A stretch of DNA of 34,999 nt, taken from Acanthaster planci (Eukaryota > Echinodermata > Asteroidea > Valvatida > Acanthasteridae). The notes below the pieces were generated by a model, which was given only the letters and a program-made list of their open reading frames with translations, made no database searches and had not been told where the DNA came from. Position 1 is the first letter of the stretch. Each line of letters opens with the position of its first letter. The stretch lies in contig NW_019091362.1 in NCBI RefSeq assembly GCF_001949145.1, forward strand, positions 4,046,519 through 4,081,517, in the 5' to 3' direction. The position numbers were made by a program, and so were the translations under genes. Of this stretch, positions 11,444 through 22,494 are shown one piece after another.

Positions 11444-14117
11444 TAATCAGAAGCAAGAGTTTTTAGCAAATCCGATATTGGATTGATGCACTAATGAGAC
11501 GAAAGCTTGGACCCAGCAGGAAAGTGAACATATGGGCGTCATTCTGTCACAGCATCACTGTTGAACAAGCTGGCTATTTCCTGTCCACCTCCACCCAGCT
11601 AATGCCTTCTCATCTGGTTTTAAGTGGCCGTGTGGGGTCCAACAGGTTTAGAAACAGCCAATTTCTAATACACAGAGTTAATGACAGATGCAGTGTACCA
11701 TTTATGTTACATTTAGTTTTGTTTGACTTGTGTTATTAGCATAGTATAACTATCAACGTAAACGGATGCATGCACAACATGAAGCATGACATGTAACTGA
11801 AGGCATGATGGTGAAAACGTCCATCGCAATTTTGCCCACAAAAAAAGAAACCCGTGAAAAGAGACTTTAAAAACACAAAACAGTCTAACTATATCCAAAT
11901 GGCTAACATTTAAAACCAGCTGTGGAAAAACTGAAGTAGTTTGACGAATTTGGTAGTGAGAACCTTTGAATTTTCGTGTTAAAATCGTTTAAACCTATCT
12001 AACCAAGCCTGTACATCTGTACAACTAACGAGTTGACTTAAACTACCAAGTAAAAGCCTGTCATTAATTAATCAAAGCCTACAGCGTGGTCAGTTCCCTC
12101 TTCCTTTTGTTAATCGCCCCTTATGTCGACACAAGTTCTGTTTTTGATTTCAGCAAAACACTCAACTCTCAAAACGTTTGGATACACGAACAGTTTATTT
12201 GAGCGAGTCACCACCCACTACCTGAAAATAAAGAACGAAGGAAAGGAAAAAAACCCGCCCTAAGTTTGTCACAGAAATTTTTTTTACTAACGGTCACTCC
12301 TGACAGTTGACGAACTGGCTGTGAGTGAGATTTTATAGCGTTCTCATTTACAAGTTAATGCTGGCATTTACACCAAGGAATCAAAAGAACCGACGGGAAA
12401 ATCACTACTTTTAGACAAGTCAAAAATGTGGCTGAGAAATTTCAGTAATGAGGTTTAATGATCGCATGTTTTCAGGGTGAATCTTGAACCTCCCTACTAT
12501 TTTGTGCAGCAGTATATATGATGGAATTAAAGCAGCAATGAAAACCTTATCGTAGTTAGCATTTGTCAATTATCGTAATGCTTTTGAAACTCACCAAAAA
12601 CTAAACATTAAATGGAGACTACCTTTTTTCAAATTGAAAAAAATTATTTTGGAAGACAGTCTATTTTACAGATAAAAGGAATCGGAAATCTTTTCTCAAC
12701 AAATACGGATATATGTTCTAAATTTTGTTATCTCTTGGAAGGGTATGTCAAATAAACCTAAATTAAACTAAGTGGTAATTATTTTTTAGAACCAAGCGAC
12801 TGTATATTATATAGGAAATAAAATTGTGTATACTTGTGATGACCTATGAAACTGCAGAATATTACATTTTCACGAAATCGTCTCATAATAGTTTTCCTAA
12901 TTTGGAAAATAATGCGCAACCCTTTCAGGTAATGAAAGAGGACGAGGAAAAAAAATAATCATCCATGCACTGGGGACAATTTGTCCTGGTTTGTGGGCCG
13001 AAAATGCCAAAAGGGTCTTCAGTCTTATGTTTCCGAGTCATGTTGTAACCTAAAGAGAGTAGTGCGTGAGGAAATGAATTACTGGAGTCGAAAGGAAGAG
13101 GTATGTGAGACGAGATACGCATCGAGCAAAAGTGAATAACCTATTAAATCACACCTTAATCGCCGGAGGATCAGGTTTCCAGTATTATCGTCAAAAGGTT
13201 TCCAGATTTTTTTATATTCTGGCTGGCATTACCACTGCTTCTTGAGAAAAGAAGTATTGATATAACCATCGGCATTTGACCTTCTAGCTTCAATTTCTCT
13301 TCTTTTTTTGGGGGGGGCTTTCTTTTATCAGTGATTTTCCAACTCTTCACGACATTTGCGGATAGTTTGACATTTTGTAAATGAAAAGGAAGTGTAAAAT
13401 AATGTATATTGAAATCCAGCTTCGTGTAACAAGTTGAGTACTTTTTGGATTAATGACAACAAGACATCAGGGCTTAGCCAATTAATTTTTTCTTAAAGTG
13501 AAACATTTGAATCTCATTTTTCCCACTCAGCAATAATTCAATAATCAAGTTTGGACTTTTTTTTCCTTTGTTTTTGGAAGACGATTTGGAAAAAAATAGC
13601 CCGTTGTTTTAGAAACCGCAAAAAATAACTAGCATGTACATGAAGGCCCATGTGAATGACAAGATTTGTACAGTATTCAAGGGAAAGCTTGTACGCTACG
13701 TTTTTGCAAATTTTAGATGGCTTAAGGAAGACATAAAATGTAAACCTTGTTCCCTTGGCCACCTGTGCATCTTACATATTTTTTGGCAAAGACTAGAACA
13801 TTTCCTCATTTGCATATGATTTCTAATGCTTTGAAAAACATTACGGATATAGATGATCCTTAGTGTGTTTATGTCGGTATATGTGGATTTGTTGGAGTTG
13901 TAGGGACAGTTTTGGAATGAAGAACTAGATAAACTGACTATAGAATTGTAAGCTCACTGGAGCTGTGTAGAACGTTAGGTTGGCGTCTGAAGAAACCGGC
14001 GAGGGGAACAATGCAAAGAACAGCAGGGGTTTGAGCCCTTCGGTCAAATCCCGCGTACGAACGGAGGGCACTGGGCAACATTGATTACGTCTCGGTATAG
14101 AAAATGGAAGTGTAAGT
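11444..14117. other. AT-rich intergenic DNA, nothing recognised
   Basis: Long AT-rich stretch with homopolymer runs and no coding frame over about 80 codons. Confidence 0.5.
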
Positions 14118-14125
14118 GTGCAAGT

Positions 14126-14290
14126 CAGGCGCGGTTCTAGAGCCATTTTGTTGGGGGGGGGCTTGTCATCTGTTTACTGTCGGTACTGCTCTTTCACTTT
14201 AGGAGTAAAAACAAACTTTTTTTCATTTTTGGGGGATAGACAATGGGGGGGGGGTCCTAAAGTCACTGCCCCCCCCCCAGACCGTGCCTG
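14126..14290. mobile_element. hAT-type MITE with 8-bp target duplication
   Basis: The 165-bp element starts CAGGCGCGGTTCT and ends AGACCGTGCCTG (imperfect inverted termini). It contains three G/C homopolymer runs and is flanked by GTGCAAGT (14118-14125) and TTGCAAGT (14291-14298), 7 of 8 identical. It has no coding capacity. Confidence 0.8.
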
Positions 14291-14298
14291 TTGCAAGT

Positions 14299-15069
14299 GC
14301 CCCAGCCAGGATTATCTTTTTGGATTTTCACCTCTGAGGAAACTCTGTGCTCAGATCCAATCTGTTCCACAAAAGCGTGTAAGTCACATCACCGTAGTGC
14401 AACCAGCTCTCATTCATTCAACGTAGATACTCTTTGTATAACCTCCGTCGATTTGAGCGACCGAACTCCTAAATTCACAATAGCAGATGCACATGAACGG
14501 AATCCTCAAACAGTAGACAAAAGTATAGAGTAGGCCTACCAAATCAGTAAATCTGAAGAGATTATCTCAAAAATTCTTCAATTGAGATCTCATTTCTCGT
14601 AATATCCCCAAATAAGTGATTCTTCGCAAGCCCTTGGTTATGGTAAAATGATCTCGTTTCCTTTTCCCAAAATGTGACGCCCGAAAAATCATTTATGTCA
14701 AAGGCTCTGTCCATTCTCGTTGTATTTGCTCCTTTTTTGTACAACTGGGGTGCTATTTAGGAAGGCACTTTGGCGAAGGATAGTGCAGAGGCCAGCGTAA
14801 AAATAAAATCACACCCAGCCAACAAGTCAATAGTATCAAAGAAAAAATAACAAGCCAAATGGCAAATATGCAAACTACAGTTTATTTGATTCTTGAGAAA
14901 TAATTAGCAAAAATTCCCGTTTGTAAGGAATTACCAAATGGTGAAAATACACTTTGGAGCAGATGAAAATCTATAAGGTAAGTTTTGCTGTCTCTCCAGT
15001 TAGCCAAAGTTATCAAAAATCATACATTGTCCTCTTTCCATCATTTGCAAAAAGAAATGTTGAAACGAA
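14299..15069. other. Intergenic stretch before the candidate promoter
   Basis: Holds a TAGGCCTA copy (14531-14538) and unremarkable AT-rich sequence. I see no gene. Confidence 0.5.
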
Positions 15070-15284
15070 GCGACGGGTTTTTATTCGCGCAAAAATGTCG
15101 CCCGAACGGATCTGATCAAACACGGATACCGATTACCAGTCAGAAAACCACACAGACTGATCTGGAAGGGCAGCTAGCTAATAATACTTCCAGCCATCGG
15201 TTGCCAAGAGAAATTAATCAAGAAAAAAAAAGGAGCAGAGAAGAAGACAGGGGAAACGATAATGCAAGGCGCCAAAATGTGATT

Positions 15285-15505
15285 TGCGTCACGTTGAGAC
15301 CTACGCACGTATACGACGCGCAGACGATAGAGTGACGTGTCATCGACGAGGCAGTGATTTCTCCCACCGAACTTACTGGCTGTGTGGCCAGGGGAAAAAA
15401 GTGAGCACTGCCGAAGCCCGTCCTTCCCTGTCCTGCGGCGGTCTGCTGGCTGGGGCGGGGGGGAAAAAGTCAAAATCCGTCGGGATCGCCAAAGCAGTGA
15501 CGCAT
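15285..15505. promoter_or_regulatory. Cluster of CRE/ATF-like sites upstream of the candidate promoter
   Basis: Three sites related to TGACGTCA lie within 325 bases upstream of the predicted start: TGCGTCAC (15285-15292), TGACGTGTCA (15333-15342) and TGACGCAT (15498-15505). They sit in a locally CpG-rich block (about 15070-15530) within AT-rich DNA. Peptide-hormone genes are often cAMP-responsive, but function here is inferred. Confidence 0.4.
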
Positions 15506-15534
15506 ATTCATCCAAGGGAACTTGAGGATCATTG

Positions 15535-15608
15535 ATTGGACTTGGCACAGGTTCTTTGTTTTTGCTGGAAGTCATTAGTATAAATTGGGGGGGAGCTTCG
15601 TTTTGTCA
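15535..15608 (+). promoter_or_regulatory. Candidate core promoter: inverted CCAAT, TATA box, initiator
   Basis: ATTGG (inverted CCAAT) is at 15535-15539, TATAAA at 15579-15584 and TTGTCAGCAC with initiator core TCAG at 15606-15609. If A15608 is +1, CCAAT is at about -73 and TATA at -29, both at the usual distances. A strong splice donor lies 128 bases downstream. The link to the insulin-like gene is inferred from order, strand and the classical non-coding first exon of insulin genes. It could instead drive an unrelated transcript. Confidence 0.6.
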
Positions 15609-15735
15609 GCACCACTAAAGTTAGAGACTAGAGGCAGGCGCTTGTGTTTGTGTGTCTCGCAAACTAGTTTATGATTTGATAGTGCTTCAGGTCTACCGAA
15701 GTCTCCTTTGATAACAAGTCTTTCTTTCTGAAAAG
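15608..15735 (+). other. Candidate non-coding first exon of the insulin-like gene
   Basis: It starts at the predicted initiator and ends CTGAAAAG|GTGAGTT, close to the consensus donor. It would be 128 bases long. No ATG is present in it on the plus strand as read. Splicing to 30741 would give AAAAG|ATG, with A at -3. The intron would be 15,005 bp. Transcript data are needed to confirm the link. Confidence 0.45.
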
Positions 15736-15800
15736 GTGAGTTAAGTTACTAATTTAGATTTATGGTATCTTGTCTCATTTATAATTTGTATTCAATAGGC

Positions 15801-15836
15801 TCATGTAAACCACAGAGTTCATGTAAACCACAGAGC
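15801..15836. repeat. 18-bp tandem duplication just inside intron 1
   Basis: TCATGTAAACCACAGAG occurs twice, starting at 15801 and 15819. Each copy contains GTAAAC, which resembles the core of forkhead-factor sites. It lies 65 bases after the candidate first-exon donor. Confidence 0.7.
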
Positions 15837-16610
15837 AAGGTGGATGTACGTGTATTTGTTGATACCTCATTTCTATCCCTGTTACGCTGATTTTATCCTG
15901 TACTCCTCTGAACAGGCATTAATGCTGTTAGCATGAAAACAGGCTATGAAGAAGTATTCTATGACGTTTACAAGCAAGAAATCCATGTCAAAATAGTTAT
16001 GCCATACGTGTAGCGTTGATACTGTTGCATCGTCGGGTTTGTTTCGTATTCTGATTTATACTCGACCCATCCCCGCCAGGTACTGTCCAATTATGGCAAA
16101 CAACACACGGGCCATGCACAGCAGTATTAAAAGGGGTTTGCACGGCTGGCACCTTGTAGGCCAGTGCTTTTGTTCCATAGGGTATGCACCAAGGCGGTTT
16201 CCCTGAGGAGCAAAACACCTGCCCTGCAACACGGCTACCATGCAAAGACTTTAGAGGACTTTAAAGAAAGAGCTTGAAAACTGCTTTCGCTGGTTTGAAC
16301 GTACATACCCCAAGCCAAAGATCTATTAAAGAAATGGTGCTCAGGCTCCTGGAAGCGCTTAGTCCCTTCTAGGAAGGCTGCCCGCCCAATGACATCGGGG
16401 TAGCCTATTCCAGATGTTGTTAGCAGCCCGGAGAAGGAAACGCCTGCCATAATCCAGCCAGATCTGATCTCTTCTCACTCCAGGAAGGAGAATTGCAATA
16501 ATAACGATCATGACTTTGGTAACGGGACTTTCCTAAAGCTTACGCCACTTACGGGTGATTTGAACGCACTGCGAGGCTCTATGTTTATATTGCTTTTTTT
16601 CCCAATAGGA

Positions 16611-16647
16611 TATATCTTTTCGGTATATCTTTTATATCTTTTCGGTT
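16611..16647. repeat. Short degenerate tandem repeat (TATATCTTTTCGG type)
   Basis: Three successive copies of a TATATCTTTT(CGG) unit are seen, the middle one lacking CGG. This looks like local slippage. Confidence 0.6.
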
Positions 16648-16709
16648 CTGTTTGCGTCATCGTCATCTCCGAAATGCCGAATGTTTTTTTTCTCTGATTC
16701 TGTCACGAC

Positions 16710-16770
16710 CAGTGGTGTAAACGGATGAATTTTTAGGGGGCACTGGGGGCCCTTTCATGGATGGGGTACG
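16710..16770. mobile_element. Possible solo left end of a G-rich hAT-like element
   Basis: CAGTGGTGTAAACGG followed by GGGGGCACTGGGGGCCC resembles the left ends of the other G-rich elements in the window. No matching right end or target duplication was found. Confidence 0.3.
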
Positions 16771-17307
16771 TTAGGATCGGAACTATTTTGTTCTTTAGGA
16801 CTGAAACGCGGAAAGATAAAACACTTACCAAGGCGCCTATCTCCAGATTTTGTTCCTTCTCTTATTTTCTGAGGAGGGGGGGACGGTTCTCAAGCGAGGG
16901 GCTTTCGCTTTTTTCACGAACGGCCAGCTTAAATTGCACTTGGATTTACACCGCGATGTGTACATTTTGTTCGTGAAGTTTGTTCAAGACCAGAGCAGAA
17001 AATGACGCATCTTCCAGCCATTATCCGAACAGGTGGACGCATAAAATTGACAAATGAGGCTTAATTTCCGTCCGTTTCAATATCAGACGGTGTCAATTTA
17101 ATAATCCTACCAGTAAAATGTTTTGGGGAATATAGTAATGATACGCAACGAATGTTAGATGGGTGGCTCTTAGGAGACAACGGCGAGTATTCTTTGTTCC
17201 GTTATAACTTGCCAGTGAACTGCATAATTCCCCTCTCTGAAGGATTACACAGCCGGTCACTTTGCAAGAGTAGGCTATGCACCACTTGAAAAATTTAATA
17301 ACTGCTT

Positions 17308-17330
17308 GACAACCAGACACACTGGTTGTC
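17308..17330. repeat. Small perfect hairpin
   Basis: GACAACCAG and CTGGTTGTC form a 9-bp stem around the loop ACACA. Confidence 0.5.
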
Positions 17331-18976
17331 CGGTTGACTGCCAGAAACACATGAATAAGTACATGAAATATTTTCTTGTCATGTATCAGATTATTACGGT
17401 ACTACTTTTACAAAAAAAAAAAAAACCGAAAGTGGACTTCTTTTTTTAGTTTCAGCTCTACGAGCGTGCTTCTAATAATCATTTATTGAAAAGGCTTTAC
17501 CGACTGAGTGGAACGTTTCTTAGTGTACTTGCACGGAAAAAAGTTAACCACAGAACTACTCATGATGTTTAATAACAAAACCACATCTAATAACTTTGAA
17601 GAAAAAACAGAAAAAAAAACAGCGCCAGTAAGGTGGATGAGTTTTGTCAACCACGCTTACAGACAGTTAATCATAAAATATTCAAGCATAAAAGTGCATC
17701 TCCCCCCAAAAGCTCATGTATGAATGCAATGTAAATTGGCATTTATCACTTGACTGTTGTCAGTAAGGAAATCAATGCATGGTTACTTGAGACAAGCTTT
17801 ACATTTTGTTTTACGGGAAATCTACCTGGGTGTTTGTACTTTGGTCAAATTTCCTCGTGAACTCTCCATAAGGTTTCTTTGTGGTGATAAATCGAAAAAG
17901 GAAGTACATCCTTGTGATCAAAAGACAAACAAAGTACACACTTGTAACGCGTTACTCTAAAGGAATTGTTAATGTGTATGACGAACGACTTAAATGGAGC
18001 ACAACACGAATGGCCTAATTTTGTTTGATGTTTTGTGTGGGTTCACGGATCACACATGGTTGAATCTTTACTTTTAAACTTCCTTTTCAATTTCCTTTTG
18101 CCTTAATGTGTGTTAAAAGTGATTATTATTTTTTGAGAAAAGAAAAAGAAATTCTGACATCGAACTGCAATTATATGCAGTGACAGTGAGTAGCCTAGGC
18201 CTTTGTGGCAGAACGTGGTTTTTTTCATCGTTTGCAACGATCAGTCATATAAATTTTGACACCCTTTCTATGGATATTTGCAGACGATTCTTGCTTTTGC
18301 GATGGTCTTTGCGCATCCCATTTTGGTGTGTACTTTTTGGGATTATTGTTTTCTTATTGAAATTTTATTAAAATTATAAATAGTATACACTGCTAATTTT
18401 TTATCGGAATGCACGTCATTTTTCTTGAATCCTGTCACCTGTCACTTTTCTCAATTCAATAGTTGTGTCCACTTTCATGAAATTCTTTATGAAACCATTT
18501 TAAATTACCTTCAACTTGTAAACAAAAAGGCGAGGTAATTGTGAAAATGAAGGAACATGACATATTTTGAATTCCTATGTTTGTATATCACAAAGGACTG
18601 TCTGTGGACGAATTCGACTAACCAGTGTCACGTAGGTGGAAGCTTTGAATGTCACAACTTACGGTTATAATACAAATGGTCAGTTATAATTGAATTGTGG
18701 TGGTGTGCAGTCACCTGCTGTATATTTACATTATCTGCAGACTTTTTGTCTGCAGACATTTAAATGGGTGCACTTGCTGAATCTAGCCTCCAACAGTACT
18801 TATGTCGCTCTCACTGACACTATGTGCATTCGGTAAACGTAGCCCTCGATCGTACATCCTCGACACTTTGACATTAAGAACCACTTTCGGCTCGAGAGCG
18901 TGGTCTGTGAAGTAAAACTCGAATTGAATGCAGAACACACAGAGAGACGGGGGACCATGCTGTTCTAGTTAAGGCG

Positions 18977-19494
18977 ATGTGACCTTGCGAAATACCTATC
19001 ACTCAAGTCGAAAATCGGAGAAATCAATAAAGATATAAAATAAGACAATAAACCACTTTGTTTTCCCTTTGTAATGAAAAGAAAACCTACAGACCAAACG
19101 ACAAAGGACTCATATTCCTATAAGTCCTATATAAGGCCTAAGGTAAAAGTCACGCTCAAGAACAAGCATGTTTCATTGGGGCGGTTTCAATTAATTTTTC
19201 ACTCGTTTATCCTCATAGATCTGACCTAAACGCAGATGCAGAATATTTAAGTGGGGAGGAATGCTCGAGCACATTCAGCCCGAGTGCTGTAACTTTTCAA
19301 ACAAAAGAATGGCCATTATTTCGTGTGCGGTATTTGCTTTGTTACACGGGCACACTGGGAACAAATACCCTCGAATTCAAGAACAAAAAATAAAAATTTC
19401 TTATACTCCTTAGGTTGTGCATAAAATCATATTAAAATCAGAGGATTTAACCTGGGTTGGATTAATCTACACTGTGGTACTCTACATCGGTGTG
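18977..19494. repeat. Duplicated block A, copy 1 (518 bp)
   Basis: It is repeated at 19608-20125 at a constant offset of 631 bases, with no length change. About five mismatches fall in the first 45 bases, but I found only about two in the remaining 470 by eye. The duplication is therefore recent, or the assembly has placed two haplotypes in tandem. Confidence 0.95.
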
Positions 19495-19607
19495 ATTGCA
19501 TTTGACCTATCATAAAATCAGATATTAAAATTCGTCCTCAACAGTATTGTTCCATGTGAATGACCATCAGCATTTCAAGCTTTTGATAAACGTAAATGGG
19601 CCCAGGC
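19495..19607. repeat. Duplicated block B, copy 1 (113 bp)
   Basis: It follows block A copy 1 directly and recurs at 20808-20920. I see no differences. In the second copy A and B are separated by 682 bp. Confidence 0.95.
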
Positions 19608-20125
19608 ATGTGACCTTGCGAAATACCGATCACATAAGTCCAAAAGCGGAGAAATCAATAAAGATATAAAATAAGACAATAAACCACTTTGTTTTCCCTT
19701 TGTAATGAAAAGAAAACCTACAGACCAAACGACAAAGGACTCATATTCCTATAAGTCCTATATAAGGCCTAAGGTAAAAGTCACGCTCAAGAACAAGCAT
19801 GTTTCATTGGGGCGGTTTCAATTAATTTTTCACTCGTTTATCCTCATAGATCTGACCTAAACGCAGATGCAGAATATTTAAGTGGGGAGGAATGCTCGAG
19901 CACATTCAGCCCGAGTGCTGTAACTTTTCAAACAAAAGAATGGCCATTATTTCGTGTGCGGTATTTGCTTTGTTACACGGGCACACTGGGAACAAATACC
20001 CTCGAATTCAAGAACAAAAAATAAAAATTTCTTATACTCCCTAGGTTGTGCATAAAATCATATTAAAATCAGAGGATTTAGCCTGGGTTGGATTAATCTA
20101 CACTGTGGTACTCTACATCGGTGTG
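19608..20125. repeat. Duplicated block A, copy 2 (518 bp)
   Basis: Second copy of the 18977-19494 block, same orientation. It ends at GGTGTG, immediately before the block absent from the first copy. Confidence 0.95.
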
Positions 20126-20807
20126 TCCACGCCAGCATATTGGAGTGATTACTTAACCAGGTAGGCTAGGCCTATATAAAGCCAGTATCAATTTTCAGAA
20201 CTGTATATTGTTCTGTCGGAGTCCGTCTGCCTGGAGCCCGCCAAACCTTGTCGGTTGGTTTGTTTGTTTTGTATCATCTCAGTGGACTTGTTAAAGGTCA
20301 GTTCAGGGGCCAACATGTTAACAGGTCATGTCCATGATTTCCCTAAAATGAGTTTCATCAGTAGCGCAGCCCGAGTCCGGCGAAGAGGACTTGCTCGGAA
20401 AGTAATTTCGACAAACTGAGGTGACGATTGGAGCAGGCATTATTATGCATGTATCGCATAATGTCTTTAGCGTCGAGTCCAGTTTAAGTGGTTCTGTCGT
20501 TGAATTAATGTTTAAAGTACTGTATGGTGAGCATGTCTCATCCTTCCAACAGCTTGCACTTTCAACTTTGTTGCAAGAATTGAGACAGTAGGGTTATTGG
20601 CCTCTTTTACGTAAGTCATTCGAGGACAATAATGACATCATTCATTGTAGAATTCCTTCTGAAGGTCGCATTTCCACAAAACAACTACGGACCACGACAT
20701 CGACACAACGACTACGACATAATGCAGCCATTTCTCTCAGATTCGGTCAAACTCAAGTTCAGAATTCCTTGGCAGAATGTGGATTCCTTTATTTTTGTTT
20801 CTTGTTT
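20126..20807. other. 682-bp block present only between A and B of the second copy
   Basis: Sequence absent between 19494 and 19495. There is no target-site duplication, terminal inverted repeat or junction microhomology, so a clean deletion from copy 1 is about as likely as an insertion in copy 2. It carries a CCAAT/TATA arrangement near its left end and an open frame at 20632-20841 that crosses its right edge and looks non-coding. Confidence 0.85.
20139..20197 (+). promoter_or_regulatory. Second candidate TATA promoter inside the inferred intron 1
   Basis: Inverted CCAAT (ATTGG) lies at 20139-20143, TATATAAA at 20173-20180 and TTTTCAGA with a possible initiator A at 20197. TATA-to-start spacing is about 24 bases, short of ideal. 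Possible donors downstream are AAAG|GTCAGT at 20297 and TATG|GTGAGC at 20527. It could be an alternative first exon of the insulin-like gene or chance. Confidence 0.25.
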
Positions 20808-20920
20808 ATTGCATTTGACCTATCATAAAATCAGATATTAAAATTCGTCCTCAACAGTATTGTTCCATGTGAATGACCATCAGCATTTCAAGCTTTTGAT
20901 AAACGTAAATGGGCCCAGGC
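20808..20920. repeat. Duplicated block B, copy 2 (113 bp)
   Basis: Matches 19495-19607 throughout in the same orientation, and similarity stops at GGGCCCAGGCA. It marks the right end of the tandem structure A-B-A-X-B. Confidence 0.95.
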
Positions 20921-21363
20921 ACAGATTCTCATAATTATAAACTCTCTTACATTCTTTTAAACCAAAGAAAGTAAATGTTTCTGTTTTTCCGTTCACTTCT
21001 TTCATATAGGATTATCTTACTCCTTGTCTTTGCCATCAACCTTAGAGCTATTTCGAAGGATTGCAGTCTATTCGGATTATCGTGTTCTTATCTTGCATGT
21101 CTATGCAAAGGGCTTGAGCCTAGAACTAGCTCACACATGCAGTCTTGATATGGTTCAACTGTAGGCCTATTATTAACAAAATTATTAAACCACCAACCGG
21201 AAAACACACGCCAATCTTTGTGACTGACATTACGTTAATGTCTGTCCATACAAAAGGTTATAGGAAACAGTTTTTTTGCCAAATGTAACCTAAATACCCC
21301 CAATTTGCTCGCTGATAAAATCTGTAAATACCTTGAGCATGACGATCGCTTAAAAATAACAAC

Positions 21364-21611
21364 AGCTGGGGCCAATTTCATTGAGCTGCTTAAGCACAGA
21401 ATTTGCTTAAGCACAAAACCCCTTTTAACAAACAAAGGTTACCAGCTAAAGTTCTATGTGGTTGTCACGCTAACCAAAAGGCAGGTAAATACCATTCCAA
21501 AACAACATACATCACATGAAGTTTTGGCTGGTAATCTGATTTGTCAAGCAAGGTTTTTCCCTCTTAAACTTTTTGGTTTGCTTAAGCAGCACTGTGAAAT
21601 TGGCTCCAGCT
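21364..21611. mobile_element. MITE with about 30-bp terminal inverted repeats
   Basis: The left end AGCTGGGGCCAATTTCA followed by GCTGCTTAAGCA is matched inverted at the right end (TGCTTAAGCAGC, then TGAAATTGGCTCCAGCT). The 248-bp element also contains internal CTTAAGCAC repeats. It has no coding capacity and no clear target-site duplication, so the superfamily is unassigned. From memory, elements with this end (GGCCAATTTCAT...GCTGCTTA) are common in marine deuterostome genomes. Confidence 0.8.
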
Positions 21612-22158
21612 TTTTAAAGAACTTACTGTGAAGTTTTGCACGTAGGCCCTAAACAGCCGTTTCAATTTATAAAGCTGTTGAAGACATTGACAGCCTGTGG
21701 CAAATTCTTGGGCTATTAGGTCCTATTTTGGATGAAGGTCCCTTTACTGTATGTCGCCACAAACATCTAACAAAAGAAACACAGTGCTTTCACAATGAGC
21801 GTTCATTATTACTGAACCGTACTTCTTTTGTTAAATGTTCATACTCTGCGCTGTTACTCTGCATGTTGTAATGGGCTTATGATTAAGCTGTTCTTGTGAC
21901 GCCTGTCTATTCAGCAAAGATTGTATTCTTCTTATGAATTATTTACAGTTCACCAGTTTTTACATTCTTGAAAATTAGTGTCTGGAGCAGCGCAATGTGA
22001 AATTTCGTGAGAATATACCCCTTTTCAAGAACGTACACTTGAGAAGTTATTAGTCGACAAAAGAAGGAAACTGTGACCATACAAACACATGTACAACGAA
22101 GCACTGCATTATTATATCAACGCAACCGTTCTGGACATTCTATAGGGGCTAATGTTAA

Positions 22159-22494
22159 GGTCCTTTTCCAATACTCGACTTGGCTCCGTCTCAGGCTTCG
22201 TTCCCAAAACCAATCCCCGATTGTGGGCCTGAAGCGTTTAAAATAAATTGGATTACTGTAATTTCTAGCTCTCTTGCATCTTATGTGATGTTTTGTGGCA
22301 CAATTAGACTAGTTTTTTCACGAGCTCTCGGACAAGCACTAAGCATACAGTGCTTATTAATATACGTTGGGTAAGGGCAAAACCTGTTATATATAATTAC
22401 TATTAGACTAATTACTGCTTGCAACTTCAAAGTCAGCTGTTAAAAAACAGGTGAAGCCTGAGACGGAGCCGAAGTTGAGTATTTGAAAACGGCC
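22159..22494. mobile_element. MITE with about 40-bp inverted repeats at a TTAA site
   Basis: The left end GGTCCTTTTCCAATACTCGA, then TTGGCTCCGTCTCAGGCTTC, is matched inverted by GAAGCCTGAGACGGAGCC and GAGTATTTGAAAACGGCC on the right. It is preceded by TTAA (22155-22158) and followed by TAAG, consistent with a slightly decayed TTAA duplication. TTAA target and GG...CC ends suggest a Kolobok-like (or piggyBac-type) non-autonomous element. The internal frame at 22180-22374 shows no recognisable domain. Confidence 0.8.

Noticed and set aside
15174-15575. Minus-strand frame of 133 codons.
   Set aside because: It lies over the CpG-rich promoter block, where stop codons are rarer by composition; no domain seen.
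17404-17417. Poly-A run as a retrotransposon tail.
   Set aside because: No retroelement sequence precedes it and no target duplication was seen.
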